Positions 14,598 through 19,100 of a stretch of 19,100 bases of DNA are shown one piece after another (the first letter of the stretch is position 1; every line of letters starts with the position of its first letter). The DNA is taken from NCBI GenBank assembly GCA_934725835.1, contig CAKVCR010000018.1, forward strand, positions 1 to 19,100, read 5' to 3'. A model generated the notes under the pieces. It ran no database searches, had not been told where the DNA came from, and was given only the letters and a program-made list of their open reading frames with translations. A program made the translations under genes and the position numbers. The DNA comes from an uncultured Odoribacter sp. (GTDB taxonomy: Bacteria > Bacteroidota > Bacteroidia > Bacteroidales > Marinifilaceae).

Positions 14598-16880
14598 TTA
14601 TAAGTTTTCAATTTCAAGCAAATGCACTTTCTGCCCATCCATCCCTATCACATTCTCGCGTTGATTCTTGCATATGAGCAAATCGGGATGTTCTTTATCC
14701 AGAAATTTATGGAATATGTTTTCAGCCTGTGCGTAGTACATAAGGGCTACTTTGGCATTGCGCATTGAGGCATGGACGGCGGCAAGGTTTTGAAGCAGAT
14801 ATCCTTTGGTAAGGGCGTCGGATTCATATACTTTATCCGTGATGCCAATACAGTTTGTGAAGATTCTTGCAGCTTCCGGAAACTTGCCTTGCTGATATAA
14901 AAGCTTGGCATACGTGGTCATGGTATAGAGGCCGTTTGGAGAAAACTGCATTTGTGTCTGTATAAGTACATTAGCAGATTTTTGGATGTAATTCAAAGCC
15001 TGCTCTGATTTGTGCAGTTTCATACAATAACTTCCGGCATCCAGATATATGGATGATAAATTAAAGATGCGAGTGGTGCCTTTTTCACAGGCTTCTGCAA
15101 TTGCTTTTTCTTCCAGTTCCAAAGCCTTCACTTGGTTTTGATGAATCATAGAGGCTTCCGTTGCCTTGTAGTGAAGAAGTGTGGCACTGTCCTCGTTGGT
15201 AATGTTCTGATAAAGGTAGCAGATGCCTTCGTATTCTCCAAGAAGCTTTTGGAATAGACGGTAGTGATGCAACTGAGAACTGATTTCTAATCCATGAGAA
15301 ACTAATTTCTTCCAAGTGATCCGTTCATTCTTGTTTACAAATAGCAGAGTAGTATTCAAGATATCTAATGCAAATTGAATGTGCTCATGATTGCTATCTG
15401 AAACCATCTGTAACAGAGTAGCAAAAAAATCGGGAGCCTGACTTAAGGAAAGCATTTTCCTTGCATTAATAATTTTGCGCAAGTATGGATTCAGCAACAG
15501 TCGTTGATGGTCCTTAACGAGTAGACCACGTTCTTCTAAAATCTGAAGCTCATTGATATATGCACCATGCCAGTCATAAAAGAGCTTTATCGGGAATCCG
15601 CTATCCGGAGCAAGTGCAATTACAGATAAGACGATAAGTGTATCAGGCTCTAACTGTTGTAAGTCAAGCAGGGATTCTATATGTTTGTGGTAAGCAAGTT
15701 TACGGTTTTGATTGTCTTTGTTTAAAGTAATATTGCTGATGTCCTCCTTGAACAAAACATTTTCTTTTAATTTGGTTAAAAGATTTTGAGTGGTTATGGT
15801 TCCATAGGAAAGCAGACGTGCCAGTAATTCAACGGTCATTGTATGATAGTGAACACTTTCTAAGAGAAGATGTATCTCATCATCGGTGTATAAGCACTGG
15901 TCTGTACAATGCATTTTGAATAGTTCTTTTGCTACAGAAAATTCTGCTGTTACCTCATAAAGAGGATAGCCGGTAAAATTATTATGTGTGGTAAATACAG
16001 TTTTGCATTTTAGGGAGCAGACCTGAGATAGTAAATTCTCCTGTGCTGTAGCCGGATTAAAGTTATCAATTACAATGAGACTATCATTTTTTAAAGTTTT
16101 TAAGAAACGAAAATGTCTGCGAAAGCGTTCTTTTTCGGTTAATGTATCCGAATCATCCACAAATTCCATATCTGCAATCATTTCATACAGGCTACCAGTA
16201 TATTCCAAGAACAGAATATTGGTGTAGTCTTTTTTGTGTGTTTTGCAGTAAACCTTAATAAGTTCACTTTTACCAATACCTGGGATGCCATAAAGAAAGA
16301 GAGTGTTATGTTCTTCCAAAAGAGCATCTATAGCGGCAATGGATTCCGGTCTGTCAATATATGTCTTTACCGGTTTTGGGACAGTGGCAGTAATGATAAT
16401 ATCCTCTACAGCCGGAGAGATATCATTGGCTTTCAGATTTGCTTTCACAAAAGGTCTTGAAATGGCAAATAGTAAAATCTCTGATGCGAAAATGGCTGCC
16501 TTAAAAGTATCATTATCATTAAAATGGGAAAGTAACTGTCTGCGTTTTAATTCGGACACGGACACATCACTTATTAACAAATCATGTAAATCGGTTATTA
16601 ACGCACCTACGTCGCTAATCATAAGGAAAACTTCTTCTTCCATATCTGCGTACATTTCTTCCTGATGCTTAGGAATCTGGTAGCAGCTTACAATTTTCGG
16701 GCTGATTTTAGCCTGTCCCTTCATCCATTTACAACACAAGCCTTCGTCAAAAGAAAAATCGGAATCATTCACGAAGCAGGAAAATAATGTGCTGATAAAA
16801 ACAATCTGTGTCATATCCGCGGTTTCTATTAAATGTTTCTGTAGCAGTGTAGCTACAGAATGAAAATCCAGTCTGTTCAA
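14598..16880 (-). CDS. STAND NTPase (NB-ARC type) with C-terminal TPR repeats
   Basis: This is a 760-residue signal-transduction ATPase. Residues 1-165 are a domain I do not recognise, rich in helices. The nucleotide-binding core follows: Walker A GIPGIGKS at 198-205, Walker B LIVIDNFN at 268-275, an NB-ARC-like CKTVFTTHN strand at 292-300, and a winged-helix-like stretch to about 480. Residues about 560-740 are TPR-like helical pairs (for example ALNYIQKSANVL and KVALMYYAQAENIFHKF). STAND proteins stay inactive until the C-terminal repeats sense a trigger, then oligomerise. In bacteria they serve as transcription regulators or phage-defence receptors. The start is TTG (minus-strand 16880) with GGAG seven bases upstream. 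It stands alone on the minus strand, divergent from xis, with a promoter at 16959-16987. Domain layout is well supported; role is inference. Confidence 0.85.
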   Translation of the reverse strand: MNRLDFHSVATLLQKHLIETADMTQIVFISTLFSCFVNDSDFSFDEGLCCKWMKGQAKISPKIVSCYQIPKHQEEMYADMEEEVFLMISDVGALITDLHDLLISDVSVSELKRRQLLSHFNDNDTFKAAIFASEILLFAISRPFVKANLKANDISPAVEDIIITATVPKPVKTYIDRPESIAAIDALLEEHNTLFLYGIPGIGKSELIKVYCKTHKKDYTNILFLEYTGSLYEMIADMEFVDDSDTLTEKERFRRHFRFLKTLKNDSLIVIDNFNPATAQENLLSQVCSLKCKTVFTTHNNFTGYPLYEVTAEFSVAKELFKMHCTDQCLYTDDEIHLLLESVHYHTMTVELLARLLSYGTITTQNLLTKLKENVLFKEDISNITLNKDNQNRKLAYHKHIESLLDLQQLEPDTLIVLSVIALAPDSGFPIKLFYDWHGAYINELQILEERGLLVKDHQRLLLNPYLRKIINARKMLSLSQAPDFFATLLQMVSDSNHEHIQFALDILNTTLLFVNKNERITWKKLVSHGLEISSQLHHYRLFQKLLGEYEGICYLYQNITNEDSATLLHYKATEASMIHQNQVKALELEEKAIAEACEKGTTRIFNLSSIYLDAGSYCMKLHKSEQALNYIQKSANVLIQTQMQFSPNGLYTMTTYAKLLYQQGKFPEAARIFTNCIGITDKVYESDALTKGYLLQNLAAVHASMRNAKVALMYYAQAENIFHKFLDKEHPDLLICKNQRENVIGMDGQKVHLLEIENL

Positions 16881-16958
16881 TTCTTGTCTCCAATCATATT
16901 AAAAATCTTCTTTAACAACATCTATCTCAATATAGGACTTAACAAAAGTCACAAGGGA

Positions 16959-16987
16959 AGTATAACATAAAAATGTATATCGAACAA
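16959..16987 (-). promoter_or_regulatory. Candidate promoter of the STAND gene
   Basis: On the minus strand TATACT (16964-16959) is a good -10. TTGTTC (16987-16982), 17 bases upstream, is a weak -35. The site lies about 80 bases before the TTG start, leaving an AT-rich leader. Confidence 0.45.
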
Positions 16988-17057
16988 GTGTTTGCTTTTT
17001 CAAAAACACTCAAAATCTGGTCAAGTCTTATTCAATTTCAAACGGTTTCGTCCTTGT

Positions 17058-17086
17058 TACAATAGCCTTAGTTTTCGAAGACTAAG
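17058..17086 (+). promoter_or_regulatory. Candidate xis promoter (-10) with adjacent dyad
   Basis: TACAAT (17058-17063) resembles a -10 but lacks a convincing -35. It is followed directly by CTTAGTTTTC-GAAGACTAAG (17067-17086), a 10-base palindrome with one G-T mismatch. The dyad sits in the untranslated leader of the excisionase gene and could be an operator or a recombination-protein site. Confidence 0.35.
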
Positions 17087-17120
17087 CAATTTATAGGGAA
17101 GGCGAGGTGATGCAAAAATT

Positions 17121-17354
17121 ATGAATCAAGTAACAGAGAATGAAACAGGAGTTAAAGCAGGTATTCCAATTTGGCGAAAGTATACGCTTTCTGTACAGGA
17201 AGCGTCGGAGTATTTTCATATTGGATACAAAAAACTTAGGAAGTTGATAGATGAGCATCCGGATGCAGATTTTATTCTGTGGAATGGTAGCAGACCACAG
17301 ATAAAACGCAGGAAGTTCGAAGCGTATATAGATGAAAATCTTAGCGCCATTTAG
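17121..17354 (+). CDS. xis: Excisionase (Tn916 Xis-type)
   Basis: This 77-residue protein has the winged-helix excisionase pattern: YTLSVQEASEYFHIGYKKLRKLI (helix-turn-helix, about 21-43), then HPDADFILWNGSRPQIKRRKFEAYID, the Tn916 Xis-like wing and final helix. Xis binds near the element's ends and steers the integrase toward excision. GAGGTGA lies about 10 bases before the ATG. It precedes the integrase gene by 98 bases in the same direction, the standard xis-int order of Tn916/Tn1549-type elements. There is no terminator between them, so they may be cotranscribed, and int also has its own strong ribosome binding site. Confidence 0.9.
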   Translation: MNQVTENETGVKAGIPIWRKYTLSVQEASEYFHIGYKKLRKLIDEHPDADFILWNGSRPQIKRRKFEAYIDENLSAI

Positions 17355-17452
17355 GATGGCAGACAAACGATTTTCGGTAGAAATAGAGTCAGGGTTATGG
17401 TATATTAAATGTATCATAGCTCGGCTCTCCAAGTTGGAAAGGAGCAAATGAT

Positions 17453-18670
17453 ATGTCATATGATGTAAGACGCGATAATAAAGGTCGCAAGCTATTAAAC
17501 GGTGAGAGCCAGAGAAAAGATGGAATGTATGAATATAAGTACCTGGACAATGCAGGTAAGAGAAAGTCGGTATACAGTTGGAAACTGACTGCATCAGACC
17601 CATTACCTCCGGGAAGAAAGGCATGTGTTCCGTTAAGAGAAAAAGAAAAGCAGATTCAGAAGGATTTGTACGAAGGACTTCGCTATGAAGGTGGAGACAT
17701 AACCGTCCTTGAACTGGTTAAGAAATATGTTGACCAGAAAAGAGGCGTGCGTCATAACACTAAAGCCAATTATAATTTTGTGATTAACATTATCGAAAAA
17801 GAAGAATTCGGACAGAAGCGGATTGAGAAGGTGAAGCTATCCGATGCCAAGGCGTGGCTTATTAAGTTACAGGATGATGGAAGAGGATATTCTACCATTC
17901 ATACAGTGCGTGGTGTAGTCAGACCGGCATTTCAGATGGCAGTAGATGATGATCTGATTCGGAAGAATCCATTTGAGTTTCAATTAAATACTGTGGTGGT
18001 AAATGACAGTGTTACCAGAGAGGCTATTAGCAGGGCAGAAGAAAGGGCATTTCTTAAGTTTGTAAAGGAAGATAAGCACTTTGCCAAGTATTATGATGGG
18101 ATGTTTATTCTGTTTAAGACCGGACTTCGAATCTCTGAATTTTGCGGGCTAACCATCAGCGATATTGATTTTAAGAATAATCGTATCAATGTGGACCATC
18201 AGTTACAGAGAACCAGAGATATGCACTATATCATAGAGGATACCAAGACAGCCTGTGGTGTGCGCATGATTCCCATGACACCAGAGGTGAAGGAGTGCTT
18301 TGAACGGATTATTGGCAGTCGTCCGAAACCTAAGGTGGAGCCTATGATTGATGGCAGGTGTGGATTTTTATTTCTGGATAAAAATGAGATGCCGATGGTG
18401 GCTTTGCATTGGGAGAAATATTTTCAGCATGTTGTGAAAAAATACAATCGTATCTACAGGGTGCAGCTTCCGAAAATAACTCCCCATGTATGCAGACACA
18501 CCTATTGCAGTAACATGGCAAAGGCCGGAATGAATCCAAAGACCTTGCAGTACCTTATGGGGCACAGTGATATCGGAGTGACACTGAACACTTACACACA
18601 CTTTAAGTTTGAAGATGCACAGGCAGAAGTTTTACTTATGGATGAGAGTTGTCGTAAGAAATCCTCTTAA
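17453..18670 (+). CDS. int: Tyrosine recombinase/integrase (Tn916 Int family)
   Basis: This is a 405-residue site-specific recombinase that integrates and excises the element. Residues 1-75 form the arm-binding N-terminal domain (SYDVRRDNKGRKLLNGESQ). About 80-175 form the core-binding SAM-like domain (TVLELVKKYVDQKRGVR). The rest is catalytic, with R226 (FKTGLRISEF), K265 (EDTKTACGVR), H345 and R348 (HVCRHT), H371 (GHS) and nucleophile Y381 (TLNTYTH), so all six-residue signature positions are present. AAAGGAG about 8 bases upstream fixes the ATG. Length equals that of Tn916-type integrases, so the enzyme looks intact. The last codons and the DNA just after them contain repeated GTCGTAA motifs. 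Confidence 0.96.
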   Translation: MSYDVRRDNKGRKLLNGESQRKDGMYEYKYLDNAGKRKSVYSWKLTASDPLPPGRKACVPLREKEKQIQKDLYEGLRYEGGDITVLELVKKYVDQKRGVRHNTKANYNFVINIIEKEEFGQKRIEKVKLSDAKAWLIKLQDDGRGYSTIHTVRGVVRPAFQMAVDDDLIRKNPFEFQLNTVVVNDSVTREAISRAEERAFLKFVKEDKHFAKYYDGMFILFKTGLRISEFCGLTISDIDFKNNRINVDHQLQRTRDMHYIIEDTKTACGVRMIPMTPEVKECFERIIGSRPKPKVEPMIDGRCGFLFLDKNEMPMVALHWEKYFQHVVKKYNRIYRVQLPKITPHVCRHTYCSNMAKAGMNPKTLQYLMGHSDIGVTLNTYTHFKFEDAQAEVLLMDESCRKKSS

Positions 18671-18823
18671 GTGTCGTAAAGTTTTTCGTTTTGGTATGAG
18701 TGAGTAAATTGCCGTGGATGCAGCTATGTCTGCCTCCCGGCAGAAAAAACAACTTCTTAAAAAATGTGCTGTCGTAGAGAAAACTCCGTTACGACAGTAT
18801 TTACGACAAACAAGTGAAAAAAT
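18651..18823. repeat. Cluster of GTCGTAA/TTACGAC repeats at the right end: putative integrase arm sites and attachment region
   Basis: GTCGTAA occurs at 18651-18657 and 18673-18679 (22 bases apart). GTCGTAG is at 18771-18777, and the inverse TTACGAC at 18789-18795 and 18801-18807 (12 apart). Two of them form a hairpin, CTGTCGTA (18769-18776) with TACGACAG (18790-18797). The core hexamer matches the cluster at 6343-6419. An A-run AAAAAAT (18817-18823) just beyond resembles AAAAAT at 6335-6340 beside the left cluster, a possible core of the crossover region, though such A-runs are common. Confidence 0.55.
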
Positions 18824-18971
18824 ATGCCCAATTAAGCAAAATTATACCGAAATAAGGTTGAAGGCAAAAGTGCCCAAAACCCAGTAAAATCAAGGATAAA
18901 CAAGGAGTTTTAAGGAATGATAAAAGTACTATTCATCTGCCACGGCAGAATATAAAATTGTTAACATGATC
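18824..18971. other. Intergenic stretch between the element and the AraC-type gene
   Basis: This is AT-rich, gene-free sequence, presumably the chromosomal side of the right junction and the 3' non-coding region of the AraC-family gene. I see no terminator with a T-tract in it. Confidence 0.35.
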
Positions 18972-19100
18972 TTAGCACCTGAAACAGCCAGCTACATATT
19001 CCCCCGGTGTCATTCCATACTTTTTCTTAAAAAGCTGTATGAAGTGGCTTTCATTGCAGAAGCAGAGCGTGTAACTGGTTTCGTTGATGGACATGCCGTG
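18972..19100 (-). CDS. AraC-family transcriptional regulator, partial (C-terminal 42 residues)
   Basis: The minus strand from the right edge reads GMSINETSYTLCFCNESHFIQLFKKKYGMTPGEY to a TAA at 18974-18972. This is the end of the second helix-turn-helix of an AraC/XylS DNA-binding domain ('i.eIa...GF.d.syFsr.FKk..GmtP.eyR'). The N-terminal sensor part and first helix-turn-helix lie beyond the window. It is not a usual part of such elements, so it most likely marks the resident chromosome beyond the right attachment site. I cannot tell whether the gene is intact upstream. Confidence 0.85.
   Translation of the reverse strand, partial: HGMSINETSYTLCFCNESHFIQLFKKKYGMTPGEYVAGCFRC

Noticed and set aside
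18729..18750. CTGCC-tccc-GGCAG hairpin followed by A-run as an integrase terminator
   Set aside because: The stem is followed by As, not Ts, on the plus strand, and the Ts precede it on the minus strand, so it is not a terminator in either direction.
1..19100. CRISPR arrays, tRNA or rRNA genes, insertion sequences
   Set aside because: No regularly spaced repeat array, no tRNA-like cloverleaf with CCA end and no transposase frame were seen on reading through both strands; a tRNA attachment site at either element end was also not found.

Overview
The window looks like part of a gut Clostridia chromosome, probably Lachnospiraceae. The reasons are moderate-to-low GC, strong AGGAGG-type ribosome binding sites, several TTG starts, and gene families typical of that group. 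This taxonomic call is inference from gene content and style, not from a marker gene. The layout falls into three parts.

(1) Positions 1-6290, minus strand: a type I restriction-modification operon. In transcription order it encodes a 69-residue Phd/YefM-like protein, HsdM, HsdS (two target-recognition domains) and HsdR. HsdR runs off the left edge with 826 residues visible. The genes are tightly packed (HsdM/HsdS share one base; HsdS/HsdR are one base apart), and a sigma-A-like promoter lies at 6254-6282.

(2) About 6.33-18.85 kb: a mobile element of roughly 12.5 kb, best described as an integrative mobilizable element. Its right end carries a Tn916-type excisionase and a tyrosine integrase with all catalytic residues. 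Its mobilization block has a hairpin-rich oriT-like region (8571-8822), a MobC-like accessory protein and a MOBP relaxase. Upstream lie a ParM/StbA-like actin ATPase, apparently broken by a frameshift, and a small ribbon-helix-helix protein. There are no VirB4, VirD4 or other type IV secretion genes, so transfer would need a helper element. Between relaxase and integrase sits cargo: an AAA ATPase with a C-terminal PD-(D/E)xK nuclease-like domain under a promoter with a long dyad; a TTG-started HExxH zincin-like protein; an HNH endonuclease gene damaged by a frame break and an in-frame stop; and, convergent to these, a large STAND (NB-ARC plus TPR) NTPase. This cargo resembles a defence or competition cassette. 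The hexamer TCGTAA is clustered in both orientations at both ends of this segment (6343-6419 and 18652-18806), which is the best clue to the element's limits.

(3) 18972-19100, minus strand: the C-terminal end of an AraC-family regulator, probably the resident chromosomal flank.

The main points of interest are the paired TCGTAA clusters that define the element, the uncharacterised cargo set (AAA-nuclease, zincin, HNH, STAND), the Phd-like protein leading the restriction operon, and several disrupted reading frames in the accessory genes.
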